From Beroe ovata (taxonomy: Eukaryota > Ctenophora > Nuda > Beroida > Beroidae): a DNA stretch of 26,871 nt. The notes below the pieces were generated by a model. That model searched no databases, was not told where the DNA came from, and saw only the letters and a list, made by a program, of their open reading frames with translations. The stretch's first letter is position 1; each line of letters opens with the position of its first letter. The stretch covers positions 67,160 through 94,030 of the forward strand of contig CAMPET010000047.1 in assembly GCA_946803715.1 (NCBI GenBank), in the 5' to 3' direction. A program made the position numbers and the translations under genes. Below are positions 1 to 10,500 of this stretch, piece after piece.

Positions 1-980
1 CCCGCTAAAACCAATTCACAGTTGCCAGGGATGTGGCTATACCAAGGGAACACAATGGTCAGCCGGCGACCAAAACATTCCATCACCTTTTCAGCTCAAA
101 GGATTGGAGGACCGGCCGGCCAACTGTGGTCACACACTTAATGGCCAATCCTTAGAGTATGGTTGCCATTATGGCAGAGGAGCCCATCTGAGAACATTTT
201 AAATTGATATTAGTTTACAATATTGCCTAACATGTCTGGTCACCCAAAGTACAAAGGATTTAATATCCATACCTTTTGAACCATTAGCTTGAAGTCAAAG
301 CATAAGTTGGTCGAATAGGACAGTCATCTGAAAGGCATTATATATCAAAGACGCCACCGGTAATCACAACAAATGGTTTCTATTAAGTAAAATGGGGAAC
401 TCAAGATTGGGACCTCTGAAAGTCAGTAAAAGTCAGACAATTAAGCCATACCTGATTCACAGTATCATGAACTAGAATCATGCCAATATCATGAACCAGA
501 ATTTACCTCTGCAGTAGAGGACCTACAAAAATTTTTGAGGTCAAACCTTGAACGTAATAACATGAAGACTTAATACAAATAAAAATTGTGTTGGATATCT
601 AATGATCTTGAGTTTCAAAATTCAGATTTCATTAAGGCTCAGTTTTGCACATTTCTTTCAAGTCAAGAATTGAAATCTGTAGTCAGGGATTAAAATCTGC
701 AGCAAATGAAGAGGAAACAACATTCACTTCAGTAATTGAAGTCTTAGAATAAAGGAAGTGGTATCAACTAAAAAAGGAGACAGCATTTTTAAACATACCA
801 CAAAATGTGGCAACTTCAAGAAACAATCACCCACAGAGAAACAACCCAAAACCAAAATAAAATATAAAGATTCCTGATTCTATGAAGAATCCATCATTAC
901 AGAAATAAAATATCAATGCAGTAGATGGAGGAATATTATAGCCGTGGAGCATTACATGGAATATTATATTTGGTGGACGN

Positions 981-1013
981 GACGTGCATTAGACGTGCAT
1001 TAGACGTGCATTA
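981..1013. repeat. 11-bp tandem repeat, three copies
   Basis: Three identical head-to-tail copies of GACGTGCATTA occupy 981-991, 992-1002 and 1003-1013. The four bases just before the single N at 980 (GACG) look like the start of a further copy, so the array may have been longer and collapsed at an assembly join. Confidence 0.9.
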
Positions 1014-1427
1014 AACATTCCCCAGGTGATGGACACAATGGACACATCTACAAATCTTATGACCCTTTTGCCACTCTTTCAACTCCAAACGCAGGCAGGG
1101 CGCCCTGTTAGAAATGACTTGTCATGTCCGTCAACAGACCCTCTTTTCATTTGCCACAGATCATCTGCTAGGGAGGAGACAGATGGTGTCTCTTGACACC
1201 TACGATGTCGCATTCCGCTTGTTACCATAACAGTAAATTGGTAAAAGGCGATTTGCGGTTGACACCACTTGCAAAATGAGTTTCTCTCATTCTGCCTCGT
1301 TGATGGTCCGCTAACGTTCGGTTATTGTTCTGTAAGCACTGGGCAGTGCATTATATTGTATTTTGATCACGTGACCAGCACACATAACATGCACCTGTAG
1401 GATGTCTCTCATGATTATAGGTGTTTG

Positions 1428-1569
1428 TTGTCGATCGATGATAGACCCTGTCGAGAATTTCGTTTTGCGCGCCGCNTCCGGCAACGCTGATGCAAGCCGC
1501 TGTCTGAGAATGAGTTTGCGCCGCGCGCGCAAAACGGAGTTGTCGACAGGGTCTATCATCGATCGACAA
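1428..1569. repeat. Long inverted repeat (possible foldback element)
   Basis: The arms 1428-1472 and 1525-1569 are reverse complements over 45 positions with three mismatches. The outer 27 positions and the inner 12 (CGTTTTGCGCGC) are identical. The roughly 52-bp spacer contains one N at 1476. The region is much more CpG- and GC-rich than its surroundings, and could be a MITE-like foldback element, a cruciform-forming palindrome, or an inverted assembly join at the N. No transposase or clear target-site duplication was seen. Confidence 0.85.
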
Positions 1570-1869
1570 GGGCCGAGCTCGGGTTATTGTAGACAGGCAA
1601 TCAACATAACACCTAGACACTAAAAATATATTTGATTGATTACTGAATAAATTTGTATCCGAATAGTTATACGAAAATTAAAAGAATGGCTCTAATTTTG
1701 AATTTCGTATTTCTTAATCATATTCAACTTGTGGTTGCTGCTTTGTGTATTTGCAGTTTCTCCAGGTTATTGCTGTATAAAGGGGAGTCAGGGATGAACT
1801 TGAAACCTTTGTCTTTTTGATCTTTGAAGTTTGAACTATAGAATCACTTGCAACTGATAGTTTCATTCA

Positions 1870-2315
1870 ATGTGGTAAAATATTTGCTTTGACATGCTTG
1901 GTCCATATGGCATGAGTTGTAAGCTGCTATGAAGGGATTATGAATGATTAACCCAGATCCCCAAACAATTTTTAATTTCAGTTTTGATGCTTTCTGAAAA
2001 CCTTACCTTCTATTACTTCTATTGACCCCTTTGCTTATTGACCCCTTAGGCAAGTATGAATTGCTTCAAAAANGGTTAAATACCATTATCCTTTTATTTA
2101 TTTATTTTATTTATGTGGTAAAATATTTGCTTTGACATGCTTGGTCCATATGACATGAGTTGTAAGCTGCTATGAAGGGATTATGAATGATTAACCCAGA
2201 TTCCCAAACAATTTTTAATTTCAGTTTTGATGCTTTCTGAAAACATTACCTTCTATTACTTCTATTGACCCCTTTGCTCATTGACCCCTTAGGCAAGTAT
2301 GAATTGCTTCAAAAA
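1870..2315 (+). repeat. Tandem duplication of the CFAP43 5' edge
   Basis: Copy 1 (1870-2072) and copy 2 (2113-2315) are 203 bp each, offset by 243 bp, and differ at only a few positions. Each copy includes a pyrimidine-rich stretch ending in CCCCTTAG, which looks like a splice acceptor 6 bp before an ATG, and the first CFAP43 codons (M N C F K). Copy 1 runs into a single N at 2073 and then a stop within three codons, so only copy 2 leads into the gene. The N at the copy boundary makes an assembly or haplotype artefact a real possibility. Confidence 0.9.
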
Positions 2316-5300
2316 GTTGGAGCTTGCTTGGTCTCAAGGCTATGATGGTCAAGTGCTACGGTTTATTGACAAGAAAACTGTGATATCTGTTTGTGGGTGC
2401 ATGATGAAATTCATTGATACAACCACAGGGAAAGAAAGAAGCCATCAGAGTGGAATCAATCCTTTTGGAGTATTTGCTGTCAATCCAACTGCTTCTATAA
2501 TAGCTTATGCTGAGAAAAAGCTTAACCCTCCTATACAATTGATATCATTCCCTGACTTGGAACCAATCAGAGTTCTTACTGATGGATGTATGATGGAATA
2601 TGTTGATATTGCATTTGCTCCCTCAGGTTCCTATATTTTGACCTGTTCCAGCTTGCCTGATTTCAAACTCAGTTTCTGGGATTATAACAAAGGCACCATA
2701 CTCACCACTGTTAGCATGAAATCGCATCCAGGTAATTCAGTGTCATTCAATCCTCTCAACTGGAAACAGATTTGCATCACGGGAGATCAAAGTTTTCATG
2801 TTGGCAGTATTGAAACATCGAATGACAAGTTCGCCATCAAGTTGACCAACGTTGACCTTCCTGATCCAACTTCTCCAACTGGACCAATGGCTGAAAAGAA
2901 AGATGTGTATGGAAAAAAGTTTGTGCCATCACCAATTCTAACAGCAGAAAGTGTAAAAATAGCATCAACACTGAGTCCTCTCCATGACAAATATAAAGAT
3001 AAACTGAAAAAGGTTGCTCCTGTTTCACATTGTTGGTCTGCTTCAAGTACCATTTATATTGGTTGTACAGATGGGCAGTTACTGTTCCACGACACAATTA
3101 CAAATGTGTTGAGCATTCTCACAAATCCTCTTGTGGAAGTTTCATCTAGCTCATATTCTGATCTCAAAATAAAAGAAGAGGAGGACGATGATGAAAACAT
3201 GAAGCCAAAGCCAGCTCAAAAAGTTTTAACGAAGGGGGATCTTGAGGCCATGGCATATTATCAAGATGGGTTGTTTGTTTGTGGGGCCAATGGTCACTTG
3301 AGACTCATCAATCTTGAAACCTCTGCCCCAGAGGTTATGGATTCCTGGGATACAAAATCAGTGATTTCCTGTCTAGCATGGTCAACTGCTTATGACAAGA
3401 TACTTTTAGGAAGCCCAAATGGAATTGTCTATTCACTATTCCCATCAAACAAGAATGCTGATCTGAATATCCTTCTCAACATAAAATGTGGCCCTATTGT
3501 TGGTGCCGAGTTTGTTTCCCCAACTAACAGTCAGATTATAACTTGTCGACAGAATGGTGTTGTTCAAATCTGGTCCACTGAAACAGCTGAGCAAATTAGC
3601 AGTCTCAATTTAGGATCCGAAGTAGCCACACTTGCAAGCTGTCAGTCCTCTCGTTCAGCATTCATTGGACTTACAAATGGGCTTATTGTTGTGCTTGACC
3701 TCAACTCACCTGAGTCTCCAAGAATTGTATTCGAAAACAAGATTCATGATGGACCAGTTCTCAGTATTGCATTTGATCTGAGTGGAAAACTCCTCTTCTC
3801 GGGATCAAATGATGGTCATGTTATTATCATGGACACCCGTGCATCCAACAAATTCAAGTGCTTAGGTCACATGGATATAAAAGGAAAGGTGACGGGAATT
3901 AACTCTTATCACCAGCTGAAGGTGGAGAAGGAATGGTGCTATGTGGCTATCTCTTCTGTAGAGAACTCTGGTTCAGTGATCACTCATGCTAGGATTCCAG
4001 TTGATTTACACCTGCAACCAAAGGAAGCTTTTGATGATGACACATTCCACATGAATCCTTCATACATCAACCAGACTGATAACAAGATCGATTTTGAAGC
4101 ATTGAGTATCACATTAGTTAACCCAAATACCATGGTTACACTTGATGCTGCTAAGAAAAAGGTGGTTATTTTCAATCTCAATGGAGGGAAGATTACTGAG
4201 GTTAACCGTGCAAATGGACACTTGCTCAAGGGTGGCTCTGTAACAATTTCACCTCACGGAAAGTGGATAGGATCTTACTCTTCTGATGGCCAAATCATCT
4301 TCAGAACCATTGATAATTTCACTGATGGCGTTGCTATTCCATGCCATTCTCATTTCCAAGGAGGGGCTTCCTTCCTGAGGTTCTCGAACGATGGTCAGCA
4401 AGTGATCAGTGGAGGCAAAGACGGAGTGATTGCTCTGTGGAAGTGGAACTACGATGCTCTTGCTACTGATGAAAAGGGCGAGGTTCTTGGGGCTGTTGAT
4501 GCCTCCAGAGGAAGGTATGCATCCTTGTTAGGTCTCCGCAAGGAACAAGATGCAGTCCTCCAGAACATGACTGCATTATCAGCACTCAAGTGTGCTGGTG
4601 AGAGCACATGGCTTGAAAATGTTCAAAAGCAAGTTCGTGAAACAAAAGACAAAACATTTGAGCCGAGAATAAATGAGTTGAAGAAAGCAATAAGTGAACT
4701 GAAGGAAACCGTTCTTGGTATGATTGAAGCGAACGAGAAGGTTGAATTGATTGAGCAACTAAAGAGACACGAGTTTACACTTGATGTTGATGAGAGGCAA
4801 AGACTTCTCAATGAAGGAGATGACGAAATTGACACGATTAAGGAGTCTGTGGAACTCGAGAACCTGGCTATGTTGTTCTTGAAAGAGCTGATTAAAAAGG
4901 AGTGCTGGGACGGAATGGCTGTTGTGGGTAAAGCTCTCTGTCTCTTCACTGGTGATCTTGAGGTGAGCAACTTCCCTATCAAGAAGCAGACTCGAGAGGA
5001 AAAGGAGGAGATTGAGCATGCATTATCCCAGCATGCATATGAGTCTCTGGAGGCCGAGCAAGTGGTGTTTCAAGCTAAGCAAAAAGACGAGGAGGGTGAA
5101 GAAGATGAAGGTGTTCCAGAGACGTCTACTTCTCTGTATGGTAGTCACGCTAAGAAGTTCTTTGAAGGTTCTACCCAATACTCTCAATTCAACTTGCATG
5201 CGAATCAACGGAAAAGAGATCAGATCGGTTTGATTAAGAATACCATAATTCACCTGAAAAATGCTTTCAATAAAGAGTTCGATGATGTCTATGCAAGCAA

Positions 5301-7191
5301 GAAGCAAGAAATAGGAAGGGTCGCTGAAAGAAGTGACAGAATCAAGCAGATCTTGCGTGACCTGAAATCAACAGACACTGTTGAAATTCCAAAACTAAAA
5401 GACATTGAGAATCCAGAAACATTCCTCGTTGTTGCTGATGAAGAGATTGGTGTTGAGCGGTACCTTACACCTGAGGAAGAAGCTGAAAGAGTTGAGAAGG
5501 AGAGACTAGCAGAGGAAAAGAGACGTCAAGAAATGGCCGATAATGCGCGTGAACGTGCTCTGGACACCATGATGCATGGTAAACTTGAGATCAGGCCAGA
5601 GGATGAGCTGCAGAAAGACTTAGAGAAACCGGAGTTTATGCTCACAAAAGCCGAGAACCAGTGGAGTGAAGATGAGCATAAAATGGCAAAGGAATTCGAG
5701 AAGAAAGAGAAGCACCTGATGGAAGAAAGGGAGAAGTACCGAAAAGCTTTGGAAGCTGAATTGAAGAAGTTACAAACTGCTAATACTGAGGGAATGACAG
5801 CGTTCGATGAAAAACTCAACAAACTTTTCAGACAAAAGATTGAGTATCAAAAAACGATTTACCAAGAAGAGTTGAAGATTGTGAGACTGTCACGATCAAT
5901 TCATATCAATGAAAACATGGAAAACAAAGACGGAAATCTCAGTGAGATATTGGAGGAGTTCAAACAATCAAAGTTGAAGACACAAGAAGAGGTGGCTGAA
6001 ATTAAACGAAGCATTGACAAACTAAGAGATGAGCACGAGTTTATGATTCAAGATGATAAAGCTATCGAGAAGCAATTCAAGAAGGACTTTGCTGACTTGG
6101 ACTCCTTCACTCTTGATATACTCGCCAAACTCTACAAGAGACGTCCCAAGTTGGTTAAACTGAAGACACAGACTAGTGAGAACCCACTGAGGTCCTCAAA
6201 TCCATTCCATGTCAAGATTGAGGACCCTGATAAGCAGTTTCTGGAGGCAATGGCTGAGCTCGATGCCCACATTCACAAACCAGACATTCTGGAGGTTGAC
6301 ATATGGGAACGATTCACTGATGCCCGTAAAATAAAGGTGAACAGTGAGCTTGAGGTTAAGCGTCACAACCAGAAGATCCAAGATCTGAACAATTACTTAC
6401 AAAGGAAGGTGGATGAGGATGAAGCAATGAGAAACAAGATTGAGAAGGCGTTCCAACATCTGAATGAACTTCGAGACCAGAAGCTGAAATTCCTGATGAA
6501 TCTGGAGATACAGTTGCTTCTGAAGCAAGGTCAAGTAGAAGTGGATCCTGGGGTATTTGCGACTAAATTCGAAAATGCTCTCCTCATTCATCGATCTGTG
6601 ATTGAGGATCTCAACTCGCAGATAGTTACTCTGGGGGAGGGTAAAGTGTCGGCCATGATTGATTGCAAAGACTACTACAAGAACATACACTTGCTGGAAT
6701 GGGAGCATGAAAAAATGCACATGGATGCAGAGGATTTGAACGCCAAAACACGAGACATTCAAACACTTCGCGTTACCAAAGAACTACAAGTGTTCCTGTT
6801 TGAAGAAAACAATGCACAGCGGATGCAGAAAGAAATACAGACGCTAGAAAAGACAATCAAGTTGAACGAGAACATGCAGTTGAAGAAAACTGGAGATAAG
6901 AAACGAATTCTCGACCGACTGAACCGTCTAATCAGGGAGAAGGAATCGGAGTGCTCAACTCTTGACGGTGAGCTGAAGGAGCTCGCTGTTTCCCTGGTGG
7001 AAAGGCAGCAGATACAGGAAGCATGTGTTGCTGATATGGTTCCGGCAGCAGATCAGAGAATGAAGGATATTGTAGCTCGGCGAAAACTAGTGGATCTGGC
7101 AAAGAGCCAGAGTCAGGAGGTAGCTGTGCTGAGAGCAGAAGTGGAAAGGCTGAGAATGAAAACATTCCCTGCTCTTGTACAACACAACTGA
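2299..7191 (+). CDS. CFAP43: Cilia- and flagella-associated protein 43 (CFAP43/WDR96), single exon
   Basis: The 1630-residue product is a WD40 and coiled-coil protein of the ciliary axoneme. In studied species CFAP43 works with CFAP44 in the tether/tether-head complex that links the inner dynein arm f motor to doublet microtubules. Residues 1 to about 735 form WD40-type blades: a SFPDLE segment, SFNPLNWKQ near residue 150, and CWSASSTIYIGC near 250, matching the CFAP43 rather than the CFAP44 paralogue as I remember them. From about residue 770 to the end the chain is highly charged and heptad-like, as expected for the long coiled coil. Its length is close to the roughly 1665 residues of the human protein, and the start M-N-C-F aligns with the family N-terminus. 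A splice-acceptor-like CCCCTTAG sits 6 bp upstream, so a 5'-UTR intron is likely. The oddity is the lack of any coding intron beside an intron-dense neighbour. No AATAAA was seen after the stop. Confidence 0.95.
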   Translation: MNCFKKLELAWSQGYDGQVLRFIDKKTVISVCGCMMKFIDTTTGKERSHQSGINPFGVFAVNPTASIIAYAEKKLNPPIQLISFPDLEPIRVLTDGCMMEYVDIAFAPSGSYILTCSSLPDFKLSFWDYNKGTILTTVSMKSHPGNSVSFNPLNWKQICITGDQSFHVGSIETSNDKFAIKLTNVDLPDPTSPTGPMAEKKDVYGKKFVPSPILTAESVKIASTLSPLHDKYKDKLKKVAPVSHCWSASSTIYIGCTDGQLLFHDTITNVLSILTNPLVEVSSSSYSDLKIKEEEDDDENMKPKPAQKVLTKGDLEAMAYYQDGLFVCGANGHLRLINLETSAPEVMDSWDTKSVISCLAWSTAYDKILLGSPNGIVYSLFPSNKNADLNILLNIKCGPIVGAEFVSPTNSQIITCRQNGVVQIWSTETAEQISSLNLGSEVATLASCQSSRSAFIGLTNGLIVVLDLNSPESPRIVFENKIHDGPVLSIAFDLSGKLLFSGSNDGHVIIMDTRASNKFKCLGHMDIKGKVTGINSYHQLKVEKEWCYVAISSVENSGSVITHARIPVDLHLQPKEAFDDDTFHMNPSYINQTDNKIDFEALSITLVNPNTMVTLDAAKKKVVIFNLNGGKITEVNRANGHLLKGGSVTISPHGKWIGSYSSDGQIIFRTIDNFTDGVAIPCHSHFQGGASFLRFSNDGQQVISGGKDGVIALWKWNYDALATDEKGEVLGAVDASRGRYASLLGLRKEQDAVLQNMTALSALKCAGESTWLENVQKQVRETKDKTFEPRINELKKAISELKETVLGMIEANEKVELIEQLKRHEFTLDVDERQRLLNEGDDEIDTIKESVELENLAMLFLKELIKKECWDGMAVVGKALCLFTGDLEVSNFPIKKQTREEKEEIEHALSQHAYESLEAEQVVFQAKQKDEEGEEDEGVPETSTSLYGSHAKKFFEGSTQYSQFNLHANQRKRDQIGLIKNTIIHLKNAFNKEFDDVYASKKQEIGRVAERSDRIKQILRDLKSTDTVEIPKLKDIENPETFLVVADEEIGVERYLTPEEEAERVEKERLAEEKRRQEMADNARERALDTMMHGKLEIRPEDELQKDLEKPEFMLTKAENQWSEDEHKMAKEFEKKEKHLMEEREKYRKALEAELKKLQTANTEGMTAFDEKLNKLFRQKIEYQKTIYQEELKIVRLSRSIHINENMENKDGNLSEILEEFKQSKLKTQEEVAEIKRSIDKLRDEHEFMIQDDKAIEKQFKKDFADLDSFTLDILAKLYKRRPKLVKLKTQTSENPLRSSNPFHVKIEDPDKQFLEAMAELDAHIHKPDILEVDIWERFTDARKIKVNSELEVKRHNQKIQDLNNYLQRKVDEDEAMRNKIEKAFQHLNELRDQKLKFLMNLEIQLLLKQGQVEVDPGVFATKFENALLIHRSVIEDLNSQIVTLGEGKVSAMIDCKDYYKNIHLLEWEHEKMHMDAEDLNAKTRDIQTLRVTKELQVFLFEENNAQRMQKEIQTLEKTIKLNENMQLKKTGDKKRILDRLNRLIREKESECSTLDGELKELAVSLVERQQIQEACVADMVPAADQRMKDIVARRKLVDLAKSQSQEVAVLRAEVERLRMKTFPALVQHN

Positions 7192-7547
7192 AACTGTTGA
7201 ATAGATTCAATTTGAAAAGAGTTCAGACTTCCTATGTTATCATCAATGTAAATAGACTTTTGTAGCAATGTATAGAAAAATGTGTTTGTGTCCCAAAGTA
7301 TTATGAATTCGTATTATACTCATTTACATTTGTCAGTCAATGGAATCATTTACCAGTGAATATGTCGTTTCATTATGACTGAATGTATACAGAGATTTTA
7401 CAACAGTCACTTTCAAATGAAGACATGGATATTGTAACATAATGACTTGCTTTGATTGGATGCTTTTCCTTACTAATCGCCGAAAATCTTGAGCATGAGT
7501 TCTTGTTGAATGTATCAGGAATTTATTATTTCAATACGTTAGGTTGG
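7192..7547. other. CFAP43-IFT80 intergenic spacer
   Basis: This 356-bp AT-rich spacer separates the CFAP43 stop from the IFT80 start on the same strand. It must hold the CFAP43 3' UTR and the IFT80 5' UTR or promoter. I saw no canonical AATAAA and no good X-box here. An in-frame ATG at 7452 would extend IFT80, but the added residues do not resemble the family. Confidence 0.7.
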
Positions 7548-10500
7548 ATGAAGTTCAAAGTTTCGTTGGGGAAGAAGGCTGGTCATGATGGGATGGTCAG
7601 TTGCGTGGGCTGGACCGTCGGAGATGAACTTTTCTCAGCAGGGTAAGATCTCATTCAGGTTATTTTTACCTGTACAAAACGACATTTCTTATTTCCCTAA
7701 GTACAGATTCATTCCTCGCGCCAGCCGTGGGATCCGTTTCCATAGAAACAACACAGCGCCGAACGACACTTTGCTGTAGCAAAGACGTTTTTCAGCGACT
7801 AGTATCCAATTTTTGGAGCGCGCGTGCGTAGCTGAGCCGCGCACTATTTTTGAGTCATCTTTGTGGGAGACTCCAATCGACCAATCAGATACTTCTGTTT
7901 GGGTTATCTAACAACAAACACTATCCTTTAGAGATGACAGGTCTATCTTGAAGTGGAACAGTAAAACAGACGATACTGTTACGATTTGCAAGCTCCCTGA
8001 AGGAGTGTATCCAGGAGATATGGCTTGGTATCCAAGTAATGTTGGTGGACGACAGGGGTCGTCTGACCTATTCGTGCTGGGAACCACAGACGGTTAGTAA
8101 AATCAACTTCATTCTTCATATTCAGAAAAATAAAAAAACTTCCATGGTCATTCACACGTATATCGCGCTTGCATCCTGAGAGATGTAATGTTTACTACAT
8201 TCCTTATTCAATATTCCTATTCATTCAGGGAAGTTTCACCTTGTATCAAAGAACGGGAGGTTTGAAAAGAGTGTAGAAGCACACACTGGAGCAGTTATTT
8301 CACTGAAGTGGAGTCTCCATGGTAAGGTGTAGATTTGGGTCGAAACGTGTTGTTGGTCACTATTGCCAGTTTTTTGGGCTGTTAGGCACATCTGGTAACG
8401 CGACTAGCTACACCAATTTCAAATAAAATTCTCTAACTGTTCCTTTGCTGTAGGTAACTCGCTCGTCACTGCCGGTGAAGATGGTCAAGTCAAGGTTTGG
8501 TCCCGGTCCGGTATGCTACGATCCACACTCGCTCAACTAGGTACAAACACACACACACACACACACACTCACTATAACACAGNCACACACACACACACAC
8601 ACTCCCCCGGATATCAATGGGAGAGTACTTTGCAGTGTCTATAGTTAGACAGCGTGGACAACTGTTAACTGGTCTCATTCTCTCAGGTACCCCAGTATAC
8701 TCAGTGGCGTGGGGCCCTGATTCAGAGCAGATTCTCTACGCCAGTGGGAAGCAGATCGTAATCAAACCTCTAGCCCCTTCCTCAAAACCCACGCAGGTTC
8801 GGTCCATGTTAGATTGGTATTTGAGTATTTGTATCACGTCAGTTTTGCGTCACGTATTTGCCGATATCATTTGTCAATATTGTAAGGAATCATTCGGGAA
8901 TGCTAGCAATTCTGCAATAATATGGGCATCAATCATCATTGCATTACTGAATATTATTGAGCTGAGGCGATGATAAACACACACCTCAGTGGAAAGCGCA
9001 CGATGGATTGATAATGAAAGTGGACTGGAGTCCTGTCAACAATCTCATAGTATCAGGTACCGTTCTTACCGTTCTATCAGTAGTGATATGATAGCACGCT
9101 GCCAGTACAATGCTAATCTCAATCAGAGGTAGAGAGTTCATACTATCTTGGTACTAAAGTACTAACTCATGGATCTGATTGATCATCACTATCTGATTAA
9201 TCATCACTATTAATCATCTGATTATCATCGCTATGCAATGATAGAGCACTCTAACCTCCTCTCTCCCCTCCTCTCCTCCAGGCGCAGAGGATAGGAAGTA
9301 CAAGGTGTGGGACAGCTACGGCCGGGTCATTTACTCCTCACAGCCCCATCATTACCCAATCATGTCGGTGTCATGGGCTCCAAACGGTCTCGTCTTCGCT
9401 GTGGGGGCGTTCAATACTCTCAGACTTTGCGACAAGACTGGGGTAAGAGCTTCACTCGTCATGATATAAACAGTGTTTTTCTAAAATATCCACTTTTTGA
9501 AGGTCCTCCAATTCCTAGAAAGCCTCACCGATTGATCGAATTAGCCGAGCTGTTCTCTTATCTCCAGCAAGGACACATACGGTTATCGCTCGCGGAAATT
9601 AAGCTGAATTAATTAGCGTCGTTTGCGATACCGTCTGCAGAAATATCCATGACTTGAACGCGATTGAAAGATAACACACTCATGTGATTCAAGCTTGTAT
9701 CAGCATACAGCAAGACTGCAGCGCGAGAATTCAGGAAAATGTTAAAAAAAAGTTGATTACTAGAGCTGTGAAATGAAATGATACTAGGTAGAGGACAGCA
9801 ATGGAATAAATGAGGAATAGTTTCGATTTCCAAAACACTCGTACACACTTTTCTTCTCGTCCCCCACTTTTCGCCGCTAACCCATACCCCCTCTTTTCGC
9901 AGTGGTGTTACAGCCTGGACAAACCGAACACAGGGTCAATCTACTCACTGTCGTGGTCCCACGACAGTACGCTTGTCGGTGGAGGGTGTGGCAATGGTCA
10001 CGTGATCTTTGCCAGTGTGGTGAACCACTCTCTCGAGTGGAAAAACCTGGTCGTCACCCTACAGGAGGAGGTTTGTGAGATTTTCACGTCGTCCGGGATA
10101 AAGTCTTGGTAACATACTAACAACGTGACAAATGTGTTACGAGACTTCATGACCACTTGATCGCATATTCTCAGTAGTCTACCCCTCTCCTATAGAAAGT
10201 GCTACTTGTAGAAGATGTAGTGAACAACACCAAGGACCAGCTAGAATTCAGGGACAGGGTTGTTAAAATGAGCTTAGGTAAGAGGCGTTGTCATACGACT
10301 TGATCTAAAACACATTGACTATAAATTGTTGACTATAGATTATAGGGTTATAAAGCGATCAAAGTTACTAAATCCCAATCTGCACCCGACAGGCTGGGAC
10401 CACTTGGTAGTCACCACTTCTTCCCAGTGTCTCATCTACCACACCCAAAACTGGAATACTCCCCTTATATTCGATCTGAAGGGCACAACCACCAGCGCTA

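Larger units (their letters stand above)
1..1869. other. Gene-free left flank
   Basis: No coding exon could be recognised on either strand. The stretch is AT-rich and full of stop codons; open frames near 1311-1623 are only the two faces of an inverted repeat. Near 100-153 the motifs AAGGATTGG and CCAATCCTT form a small 9-bp inverted pair. Two single N characters (980 and 1476) mark uncertain joins. It may be upstream or 5'-UTR intron sequence of CFAP43, or intergenic DNA. Confidence 0.6.

Noticed and set aside
5023-5307. Open frames on the other strand or shifted frames across CFAP43
   Set aside because: They are shadows of the strongly charged coiled-coil coding sequence and resemble no protein.
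7452-7547. Upstream in-frame ATG extending IFT80 by 32 residues
   Set aside because: The family starts at the residue aligned with M at 7548 (MKFKVSL against human MRLKISL), and the extra residues are not IFT80-like.
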